Source: Parvularia atlantis | Taxonomy: Eukaryota; Opisthokonta; Rotosphaerida | NCBI GenBank assembly: GCA_943704415.1 | Contig: CALSCO010000869.1 | Span: 1 to 33,633 of the forward strand | Direction of reading: 5' to 3' | DNA length: 33,633 bases | In this document: positions 1 through 8,480 of the stretch, one piece after another | How the letters are laid out: every line of letters begins with the position of its first letter | Numbering within the stretch: position 1 is the first letter of the stretch | The notes under the pieces: model-generated | Databases searched by the model: none | What the model saw: the letters and a program-made list of their open reading frames with translations, nothing else | Told to the model about the DNA's origin: nothing | Translations under genes and position numbers: made by a program

Positions 1-697
1 GGCTCGATCAGCGGGTCGAAGAAGCCGTCGACCGTGGCCAGGCCCGCGCGCTTGAGCTCCTCGAGGCGCGCGATGTCGGCCTCGATCGCATCGATGCCCG
101 CCTTGACCTTCTGCTGCTGCGGCTCAAGCGCGCTGCCGAGCATGACGATGGCCGCGCGCTGCTTCTCAAGGCCCTTGGCGACGGGCACGAACGGGTGACC
201 TTGGTGCGGCGCGGTGATGCAGTCGACGCAGGCGAGCTGGTCGCATCGGTCGCAGAACTGCGTCGCGCGGTTGGCCGGGTGCGCCTTGCACGTCGGCACG
301 CTCGGCGCCGCGCCGGGCTTGGCCGTCACGACGTGCGTCCGGTTCACCTTGGCGCGCTGGTGCGCCTCGGCCTCTGTCGTGCACAGGTCGATCGCGCACT
401 TCTCGCAGCGGTGCGTCGCGGGCGCGTCCTCGCACGACTGGCACACCGTCACGACCGCATCGGCCGTCGCAGCAGCGGGCTCGAGCAGGTCGGCGCGGCT
501 GAACTCGGCGTGGCAGTACGTCAGGCCGAGCAGGAACAGGCACTTGCGGCGCGCGTCGGTCGTCTTGCGCACGCACCCTGCGCAGATCGGGTGCAGACAC
601 GGCGTCCGTCCCGCATCCGCGCCCAGCACTTCCAAGCACGCTGCACCATGCACGCTGTGAGCGAGAGAGCCGTCCTTAACTCATCCGCATCGGCCAT
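1..697 (-). CDS. B-box zinc-finger (TRIM-like) protein, C-terminus beyond window
   Basis: Tandem B-box protein of the TRIM type, probably a ubiquitin-ligase-like or scaffold protein in the cytoplasm. After a short N-terminus comes a RING-like cysteine cluster (ACLEVLG...PCLHPICAGC). Then follow a first B-box (CQSC...HRCEKC...LC) and a textbook second B-box (CKAH...FCDRC...CVDC...HQGH). A charged helix with QQQKVKAG...IEADIARLEELKRA looks like the start of a coiled coil and runs off the left edge. The ATG at 697 is chosen because it joins the RING frame if a 26-nt intron (655-680) is removed. A second probable intron, 499-543, is a multiple of three and contains CTGAC. The RING is degenerate: only one Cys of the first pair is visible and there is no clear last CxxC, so ligase activity is uncertain. 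The start codon lies 38 bp from that of the divergent nucleotidyltransferase gene. Confidence 0.75.
655..680 (-). other. candidate 26-nt spliceosomal intron in the B-box gene
   Basis: Removing GTTAAGG...CTCACAG from the reverse strand joins ATG-GCC-GAT-GCG-GA to C-GTG-CAT and gives MADADDVHGAACLEVLG, in frame with the RING-like and B-box region. Without a splice, the only nearby ATG is out of frame with the zinc fingers. The CTCAC branch-like sequence sits directly against the AG. It is much shorter than the 45-80 nt introns elsewhere in the window, so an alternative upstream exon remains possible. Confidence 0.45.
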
Positions 698-735
698 GAT
701 GATTGTGTGATTACCGGTGCGTCGTCGCTCCAGGC
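698..735. promoter_or_regulatory. 38-bp divergent intergenic spacer
   Basis: Only 38 bp separate the start codons of the B-box gene (reverse) and the nucleotidyltransferase gene (forward). Any core promoter must be shared, or must lie inside the opposite gene. I see no recognisable box apart from an AT-richer GATTGTGTGATTA stretch, which stands out in this GC-rich sequence. Confidence 0.4.
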
Positions 736-3478
736 ATGCCCGCGCATTGCTTCGTCGACGTTCGACTAATGGAGGCGTTGCTCGCGTCGGCTGGGGCGCT
801 TGTGAAGTTCGATGCGCGCGCGGCGGCGGCCGTGCTGCAGGCCGAGGGCGACGTGGCGCGCTGCGCGATCGCGCAGTACATGTCGCTGCGCCGCGGGCTC
901 GTGCGGATGGCGCCCGATGCGCTCGCCAACGTCGTTGTTGTGGATTTCGCGGTGGACGCGGCACAGCTGGGCGTGCGCACGGGCGACAAGCTGTCGACGT
1001 ACGCGCTCGCGATGATAGCGGACGATATCGATCTGCGCGAGCGGCTGCGGCTGCTGATGTGTGCGACGGCGATCGTGAAGCTGGTGCCACGCGGCGCGGC
1101 TGCGCTGATCGACTGGTTGCTGGTCGAGCACGGCATTGCGTGCGTCAACGTGCTCAGCCTCGAGGCCATCTGCGATCGTCAGTACGGTGCGTGTGCACAC
1201 GCCCGATGCGTGTGCCGCTGCTGACCGACGGCGCGCGTGCGCGTGCGTGCAAGGCATCGGATTTGGCAGCGACCGGTTCGCTCAGCTGGCGTTGTTGTCG
1301 AGCCATCCCGACACGTACGCGGCGTACCAGCAGGGCGCGGCGCTGCTGGCGCAGGACCTTTTCTGGTGCGCACGATGCCAAGCGGTGCCGCGCTGCGACG
1401 GCTAAGGCGCTCGCTGGCGCAGTGTGCACGGTCAAACGGCGTACTGGTGCCAGATCGGCGTGGACGCGTGCAAGCTTGTGCAGGTGCGGCTGCGACGCTG
1501 CGCAAACGCCTGGCCGACGTGTGTCGTGCAGACGATCGAATGCATGGTGCCTGATGGCGCGTCGAGTGACGGCCTGCGGCGGCGTGTGACGCTGCTCGAC
1601 CTGCTGCACCTGGGCAACCTCAAGCAGCGGCAGGCCAAGACGCCGCTGCTGCGGTGCGCAGTCGCGTAGCGCAAACGGCTGGCGGTGCAGCTGACGTGCG
1701 CCAGCAGTGACTTGAGTGACGCCGAGCTCGTGCGCGTCGCGCTGGACGGCGTGGGCACGACCGTGGCGGCCAAGGACGCCAAGGCGCTGCGCACGTACTT
1801 TGTGGACTACTTGACGGCCGGCAGCAAGCGCGCCAACTCGGCACGCGAGCCTTTCAACTGCGCATTCCTGTACGACGACGCGTACCTGTACGAGTGGATC
1901 CCGCTGCTGCCGCCGCACCTGTACCGCGAGCTGGGCTCGATGCAATACTTTGCCGAGCTGGACCAGGTGCGCGTGTGCCTTGCTCGCGTGCGCGTGCGCC
2001 TGAACCGCAACGCGCAGAGCCTCGCCGAGTTTGTGCGCTCGGTACAGTTCTCGGAGCAACGCGCGACGCTGTGCGAGCTGGCGCGCGCGAGCATCGAGAA
2101 CGCCGTGCGCACGGTCAAGGGTGGGATCGCTGCTGAGCCGCAGCGCGCGTTTTGGCTCATGTGCGTGACTGCAGGGCTATCACAGGCGCAGGTGCGCGTG
2201 TTCGGCTCGACGGCGACTCGCCTCGGGTCCAACACGGGCGACCTGGATGTCTGCATTACGGGCGCGTGCGTGCGGGAGCGAGCCACACGTGTGCTGGACG
2301 CGTTGTCTCACGCTGCGCCGCGCAGGCCGATCGAGGCGCACTCCAAGCAGGCGACCAACGTGCTGCGCGGCCTCATGCGCGTGTTCGAGCAGCACCCGAA
2401 CCCGTACGTTGTGACGTCGAAGCGCGTCTTCATCGGGAATGCCAAGGTGCCGATCCTGAAGTTCAACGCGCACGTCGCCGACCCTGCCACGGGCCAGAGT
2501 GTGGCGCTCGCATGCGACATCTCCTGCTCCAACATACTGGTGCGCTCAAGGGGGCGGCTAGCGGTGGCGATCGCTCCATCGCACGTCGCACAGGCGCTCA
2601 ACAACAGCGAGCTGCTCAACACGTACCGCCTATGTGACAGCCGTGTGACGCCGCTGGTGCTCGCTGTAAAGCGGTGGGCGGTGCAGCGCGGCCTGCACGA
2701 TGGTGCTCGCACTGCTTTTTTTTTTTCATCGCTCGTTGACGCGCGCGCACGCCAGCGAGCGCGGGCCGCCTGTCGTCGTACGCGTACACCCTCATGGTGA
2801 TCGCGTTCTTGCAGCACGAGGGCATCCTGCCGTACCTGCAGACAAAGGACCTGGCTGGTGCGCTCGCAGGCCGCGCGGGTGTTGGACTCAGCTGAGCCTG
2901 GGCACAGGCATGTCGCCGCTGAAGCCGGTGATGGTCGAGGGCTGCAACGTCAGCTTCCACGCCGACGTCGAGGCGCTGCGTGCGGCGGGCCATCTGGACG
3001 GCGCAGCGGCCAACACGCAGACGGCCGGGCAGTTGCTCGCAGGCTTCTTCCACTATTTCGCGTTCGAGTTTGACTTTGACCACTACGTCGTGCGTGCGCG
3101 TGCGGCAGCAAGGTCATATGTGCGTGTGCTGACCATCGTGCTCGCGGCGCAGGTGTGCGTCCGCCACGCCAAGCCGCTGCACCGCGACGCGACGACGTTC
3201 AAGGAGGAGCTTTGCGTCGAGGGTGTGCGCTGGCTGAGCCGCAAGCTGCTGCTGACGGCGAGTCTGGCAACGCAGACCCGTTCCTGCTCGCGCACAACAC
3301 CAGCAAGACGGCGCGTGGCCGCAGTGCGTGCGCTCTGCAGGTGCCGCACGTCGGCGTGACGCGCACGTACGCAGTCGTCGACACGTTCTTCGCCGAGTTC
3401 ACGTCGGCCTACGAGCTGCTCGTGTGCCAGGCCTCGGGCAAGCTAGAGGCGCTCTTTGACAAGTCGGACCTGCAGTGA
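736..3478 (+). CDS. TUTase / non-canonical poly(A) polymerase-like nucleotidyltransferase
   Basis: Terminal nucleotidyltransferase of the Cid1/TUTase/GLD-2 superfamily, adding U or A to RNA 3' ends. Catalytic motifs are visible: VFGSTATRLGSNTGDLDV (the GS helix and two aspartates), a later CDIS supplying the third aspartate, LAVKRWA, GRLSSYAYTLMV, and the PAP-associated motif LCVEDPFLLAHN rebuilt across an intron. About 340 residues precede the catalytic core and match no domain I recognise. Introns that restore the frame are 1187-1253 (AAG acceptor), 1366-1422, 1654-1704, 1967-2017, 2540-2593, 2703-2755, 2858-2907, 3090-3152, 3223-3275 and 3324-3374. Those at 1967 and 2540 are multiples of three without stops. 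The C-terminus reads RIVDTFFAEF...KSDLQ. ATG 736 is used because the frame is open from there; M771 is an alternative. It converges on the glycoside hydrolase gene with 18 bp between stop codons. Confidence 0.85.
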
Positions 3479-3496
3479 GACGCTGCAAATCATTGC

Positions 3497-6244
3497 TTAC
3501 AACCCTGTCAGCGCCACATCGTCCAGCCAGGCCGTGCCGCGGCTGAGCAGTCGGAACTCGATGTTGCACAGCGTGCTGTTTTCGGGCGCGCCGCTCAGAG
3601 CCCAGCGCTGCCACGCCGTGCTCAGCTCCACGGTCCTGCGGCAGCACCAGCGTCAGCGGGTTCGACCGCAGCGGGGTCTGCCGCGCACCGCTCGCCGAAG
3701 CACGTGCGCACGAGCGCCAGTGCGCCGTCCACGCTCGCCCGGGCGTACAGCGCGGCCTCGTACCGCTGACCGCCGCTGACGCGCGAGTTGAGAAACGACG
3801 CCGCCCCCACTGTGCGCAGCGTGAGCCGCACATCGCACGCGCGGCGGCATTTACGCGCACCGTACGCGAGCACGTTCTCGGTCACGTCGCCCGGGTGCAC
3901 CAGTCGCAGCGAGTAGTAGCCCGTGCGAGCCTCATGCGAGTCGGCCAGTACGGACGCGCCGCTGCCGTACGTGTACAGGAACGAGTCTGGCGTGCCGGTC
4001 TGGCTCTGCGTCTCAAACGACGGGTTGAGGATCAGGTTGGTGGTGTCGGCCACGGCGGTGCTGCCGCGTGCTTGCGAGCTGAAGCGGTACGCGCGCGTGC
4101 CCCAGCCGTCGACAAAGTCCACGAGGCTGCTGTCCGTGCTGGCCGTGATGCCGCGCTGCTCAAACAGCACCTGTCGCACGGGACAACAATCAGCCCGACC
4201 TAGCTCAGCTCGTTGCGCACCTGGCCGACGCGTTGCGCGATGCTGTGGCCGTCCACGGCGACCTCGAAGCGCTGCGGCGTCGCGAGCAGGTTGATCACGA
4301 GGACCGTGAGCACGCTGCAGTCCGGCTCCCAGTACGCCGCGGCTTCGACGCCCACGCCCTCGCTCGCGCTCACGATGCGCGCCACCGCAGAGCCGTCGTC
4401 GTTGAGCAGCGCCGGTGCGACGTCGGCCGTCTCAAGCGCGAGCTTGCGGCACTCGGCCCAGAGCGCGTCGCGCGGCTCAAAGTGCGTGCCCTGTGCCGCG
4501 TGAGGACTACGGCGCACGGGCGGCTGCCGCCGCCACGGACCTGCTGATTGAACTCGCGCAGCAGCGCGCCGAGGATAAAGTACTGCACGCCGCGTGCCCC
4601 GCCGATCAGCGACGTGTACGTCATGGCGCGGACCTCGCGCGCGCTCGGCTGCCTGCATACGTCGACGCGGTGAGCTGAAGGCGGGCGCGGCACGGCCGCG
4701 CACACCGGTCCCAGTGCTGCTCGCCGCCGAACGCCTGCACGACCATCCAGAATGGCGTGGCCACGGGCAGCTCGCGGGCGTAGAGCGCGGCACGGGCAGA
4801 CACGTCGGCGACGTCGCCGTCGCACAGGTCGCAGCCGACGGCGTTGCGCAAGCCTGCGAGCCGAGCGCGCTGTGAGACGAGCAGCAGCAGCAGCAGCAGC
4901 AGCGGCGGCGGCGGCAGCGGTGTCGCACCAATGGGGTACGGGTCTGCCATGATGATGTCGCCGTAGGGCAGGTAGTCGTCGAGCGCGTACTGCGGGTTCT
5001 CGACGCAGTTGAGCACGATCGAGATCGGGTGGTACGGGTCGAGCGCGCGCAGGAGCCGCGCGGTGTCGGCGAGCCAGGCCGGGTCGAGGCCGTTGCCGTC
5101 GGGCTCATCTGCGATGTAGTAGGCCAGGAGGGCGGGGTGGTCCTTGACCAGGGCCACGTACTGCTCGATGTCGCGCGTCTTGTCGTCCGACGGCGCCTGC
5201 ATGCCCACGCCGTACATGTTGAAGTGCACCTTGAGGCCCATCGCCGCGGCCTGGTCCATGAACGCAAGGTAGTTGCTCTCGGCGATGCGCTCGGGCGAGC
5301 CGGAGCGGTAGGGCAGGGGCGTGTTGAAGCTGCGCAACGCTAGTTTGACAGGGCAGCGGCTACGCGAGCGGGCCGCGCGCGCGCACCCGTTGACGACCTC
5401 GGCGTACATCGCGCGGCTAAAGTTGACCGCGCCCGTCTGCCAGCGGTCGTACCTGCGCGGGGGGGGGGGCGGCGTGAGCGGGTCGGTCGTGCGCAAAGGC
5501 GTCGGCGCACGGCGCACTCGAGGTAGAAGCCGAACGGCAGGAACGGCTCGCCGTCGACGAGCACGGCGCGGCGCTGCGTGTCGACCTGCACCGCGCCCGG
5601 CCGCGGCTCGTAGCGCGCGATCTAGGGGGACGAGTGAGGCCGTGGCGCGCGGGCCCGAGCGCGCGTGCGGCGCACCTCGCCTGCGGCCTCGATACCGGCG
5701 GCCGGCCAGCGGCAGCGCAGCGTCGCGCGCGCGTTGAGCGGCACGTCGGCGAGGTCGATGTCGAAGGTCCAGCGGTCGCGCACGCCGCGTGGGGCGGGGA
5801 TGTGCTGCGCGCGGACCGCGGCGTCGGCGTGGCCGTCGAGCGTGCTGCGGCGTGACGGCGGCTGAGCAGCAGCGCTGCCGGTCGCGCCGTGCCGCACTGC
5901 ACCAGAGCGGCGGCGGATGCGCGTCGAGCGCGATGTCGGCGGCGCCGAGCAGCACGATGCGCCCGCGCGGCTCGTGCAGGAACGGCCGGCGCGCGGCGAC
6001 GAGGCGCGGCGGCGGGGCGTGCGGCGTCCGTGCTCGGTGCGGCGCGGCGGCGGTCGGGGGCGGCCACTGGTCGTACGGCTTGCCGCACCAGAGCGGCTCG
6101 TCGCCGATCTGGCCTGCGCGCGCGTGGGTGCGCGTGCGGGATGGTCGGCTGGTGCGCTGCCGTGGCACTGACGTGCACACCGAGCGCGCGCGACACGAGC
6201 AGCGCGGCGATGAGGACGACGGCGAGGGCGAGGGCGGTGCGCAT
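3497..6244 (-). CDS. secreted clan-A-like glycoside hydrolase with C-terminal carbohydrate-binding-like module
   Basis: Predicted secreted glycosidase. The N-terminus MRTALALAVVLIAALLVSRA is a clear signal peptide. Next come a Pro-rich linker, a beta-sandwich-like segment (WTFDIDLADVPLN) and a catalytic domain beginning LVDGEPFLPFGFYLE. The TIM-barrel signatures seen are HFNMYGVG, LLAYYIADEPDG (likely acid/base Glu in DEP), IIMADPYPIG, FWMVVQAFGGEQHW and PSAREVRAMTY, followed by GGARGVQYF. The C-terminal part carries NLILNPSFE and ends WLDDVALTGL, typical of CBM4/9-like sandwiches. About ten short introns are needed; examples are 6114-6180 and 4854-4928, the latter holding a CTG repeat. The substrate cannot be told from sequence and the GH family number is not assigned. 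The gene may serve bacterial-prey or cell-wall digestion, which is inference. Confidence 0.8.
4854..4928 (-). repeat. intron of the glycoside hydrolase gene carrying a CTG/CCG trinucleotide tract
   Basis: The reverse strand reads GTGCGACACC, then CCG and CTG repeats (about eight CTG units, 4880-4903), then CTCAC and a GCTCGCAG acceptor. Splicing joins DPYPI to GLRNAVGCDL. The intron is 75 nt and stop-free, so retention would add a Leu-rich 25-residue insert. Confidence 0.65.
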
Positions 6245-6282
6245 TGTGCCACTGCTTTGTGCTGCTGCGCGCCGATGATCGG

Positions 6283-6757
6283 CTGAGGCTGAGCAGGCCG
6301 AGCAGACCGAGCAAGCTGAGCAGACTGAGCAAGCTGAGCAGACTGAGCAGGCTGAGCAGGCCGAGCAGACCGAGTAGGCTGAGCAAGCTGAGCAGGCTGA
6401 GCAAGCTGAGCAAGCTGAGCAAGCTGAGCAGACTGAGCAGACCGAGTAGGCTGAGCACGCCGGGCAGACTGAGCAGGCTGAGCAGGCCGAGCAGATCGAG
6501 TAGGCTGAGCAAGCTGAGCAAGCTGAGCAAGCTGAGCAAGCTGAGCAGGCCGGGCAGACTGAGCAGGCTGAGCAGTCCGAGCAAGCTGAGCAAGCCGAGC
6601 AAGCTGAGCAGGCTGAGCAGACTGAGCAGACAGACTGAGCAGGCTGAGCAGACCGAGTAGGCTGAGCAAGCTGAGCAGACCGAGCAAGCTGAGCAAGCTG
6701 AGCAGACCGAGCAAGCTGAGCAAGCCGAGCAAGCTGAGCAGGCTGAGCAGGCCGAGC
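6283..6757. repeat. 9-bp minisatellite, about 52 units of CTGAGCARR-type
   Basis: Near-perfect tandem array with a 9-nt period; the commonest units are CTGAGCAGG, CTGAGCAAG and CTGAGCAGA, with CCGAGCAGA and CCGAGTAGG variants. A single 4-nt insertion near 6631 shifts the phase, so the array is not under coding constraint, although all three reverse frames stay open through it. It lies 38 bp upstream of the glycoside hydrolase start codon and about 290 bp upstream of the cold-shock gene, inside the longest non-coding stretch of the window. Confidence 0.95.
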
Positions 6758-7047
6758 GTGTCGTGTGTCGCTGGCAGGCCGAGGCACGGGAGCGCCGCGA
6801 CGCGATTGGCTGCGCAAAGCCGCACTCGAAGCCACAGTCGTCATCTCGCTACGCCCCGCCTGCGCCCCCCTTCAGCACCGCCGTGCCGCGCCGCACCGCG
6901 TCCTGTGCTCTCTGCCTGCGCCGCTCGCTGTGCCCTGTGCGCCGTGCGCCCTGCGCCGTGCGCCGTGCCCGCTCTGCCCGCCACCCGGTCCATCGCGATA
7001 ACGCCCGACCCGCCGCCCCGCCGCAGGACGCCGCCGCCCGCCGCGCG
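6758..7047 (+). promoter_or_regulatory. promoter / 5' leader region of the cold-shock gene with inverted CCAAT box
   Basis: This 290-bp non-coding stretch lies between the minisatellite and the cold-shock ATG. It holds an ATTGG (inverted CCAAT) at 6805-6809, GC-box-like CCCCGCCTGCGCCCCCC, and an irregular run of GTGCGCC/GTGCCC words from about 6930 to 6980. I see no convincing upstream exon. Element assignments rest on word matches only. Confidence 0.35.
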
Positions 7048-8406
7048 ATGGTCGAGCCGCCCGCCGCCGGCTCCGCGCCGTCGCCCGCCCGCGACGCCGC
7101 CGATGCCGCCGATGCCGCCCCGTCTGCGCCGTCCTCGCCGTCGTCGCCGCCGCCGGCCGCCGAGGCGCAGGCCGCCGCGCTGCAGCAGCTGCTGCGCCAG
7201 CCGCCCGAGGGCCCGCGGCTGAGCGGCACGGTCAAGTTCTTCAACAGCGTCAAGGGCTTCGGCTTCGTCATCCCGGACGACGGCGGGCCGGACGGTGCGG
7301 CGCCGGCGCCCGCGCTCGCTGCCCACCGTGCCCACCGTGCCCACCGTGATCATCGCGACTATCCGCACCGCAGTCTTCGTGCACCACACGGCCATCTACA
7401 ACCGCGGCGGCTTCAAGAGCCTGGCCGAGGGCGAGCGGGTGCGCGCCCCGTGCCCGCATCGGCCGTCGTCGCCGCGTTCTGACCGTGCCCGTCCGCACGC
7501 ACCCGCACCCCCCACATACACTCGCACACCCACACCCAGATCGAGTACTTCCTCGTCAAGGGCCCCAAGGGCCACCTCGCCGTCAACGTCAGCGGCCCCA
7601 ACGGCCAGCCCGTCGTCGGCGACCAGGGCGGCCCCCAGGCGGCCCTCGGCGTCGCAGGCGGCGGCGCACTCCGCCGCAACGCCTACCTCGGCGGCGGCAT
7701 CAGCGCCGTCCTCCGCACCGCCGGCGTCGTCGACCCGAGCGGCATCGCCCTCGCTGACCCCTACGGCGCACCCGGCGCACCCGCGGCCTTCTTCCCCGCG
7801 GCCTACGCGCCCCACGGCTACGGCATGCCCTACACCGTCGTCCCCTTCGAGCAACTCGCCCAGGCGGCGCCCAACGCGCGCCGATCGCGCGACGGCGGCA
7901 GCGGGCAGGCCCTCCCGCGCCGCCTCTCGCCTGAGTCGGGGCCCACGCCCGCACCCGCACCCGCCGACGGCAGCGACGCGGCGTCGACCGAGCAGCTCGC
8001 CGACGCCTTCGATCAGTCGCTGCTCCTGTCCCCGAGCGACGCCGACGCCGCACCGCGCCGCACCGGCCGCCGCGGCTCGTCGCCGCTGCCTCGTGCGCCG
8101 CCCCACGCCGCCGTGTACTACCAGCACGTCGTCTCGGCCCATCCCTCGTTCGCCGCGCCGGTCTACGCCGCGGCAGGCGGGCCGTTGGGCTCGTCGCCCG
8201 CGCCCGGCAACGCGTACCTGGCGTACCCGCAGCCGAGCGCGCTCTACTTCTATCCGGCCCTGAGCCCGACCGCTGGCGACGCCAACGGCTACCACGGCGC
8301 GGCCTATTTTGACCCGGCACTGCTCGTGCCCCCGGCGGGCGGACTGCGGCGCTGGTCAGGACCGCAGCTCGCCACCGCGCCGCCCCCACCCGACGCCGCC
8401 GAGTGA
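7048..8406 (+). CDS. cold-shock-domain RNA-binding protein, 392 aa
   Basis: Single cold-shock domain protein, probably an RNA chaperone or translational regulator in cytoplasm or nucleus. Exons 7048-7294, 7374-7438 and 7540-8406 sum to 393 codons. After an Ala/Pro/Ser-rich N-terminus of about 60 residues comes LSGTVKFFNSVKGFGFV (RNP1-type KGFGFV), then VFVHHTAI (RNP2-type) across the first intron, and ERIEYFLVKGPKGHLAVNV across the second. The remaining 250 residues are low-complexity (Gly, Ala, Pro, Tyr), with no zinc knuckle, so it is not LIN28-like. The first intron contains three CCCACCGTG repeats. ATG 7048 is the first Met that fits the cold-shock reading frame after the GC-rich leader. 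The gene converges on the zinc chaperone gene with 74 bp between stop codons. Confidence 0.88.
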
Positions 8407-8480
8407 CGTGTGCGCTGAGGCACAGCCCCCCTTTGCTTGCTTCAAGCTATGCCAATCTTGTGCGCACTGCCAAACACGCC

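Noticed and set aside
195-710. Long forward-strand open frames opposite the B-box gene
   Set aside because: Arg/Ala-rich shadow translations caused by high GC. The reverse strand carries clear zinc-finger spacing.
3650-3672. GGTTCGA word resembling a tRNA B box
   Set aside because: No A box or cloverleaf nearby, and it lies in a coding exon of the hydrolase.
6283-6757. CRISPR-like or satellite/centromere interpretation of the repeat array
   Set aside because: A 9-bp period with no spacers excludes CRISPR; 475 bp between two genes is a minisatellite, not a satellite block.
4621-6825. A 734-codon open frame on the reverse strand through the minisatellite
   Set aside because: It exists because the 9-bp unit lacks stop codons in any reverse frame. 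It joins hydrolase exons with introns read as coding, and the signal-peptide ATG at 6244 is the natural start.
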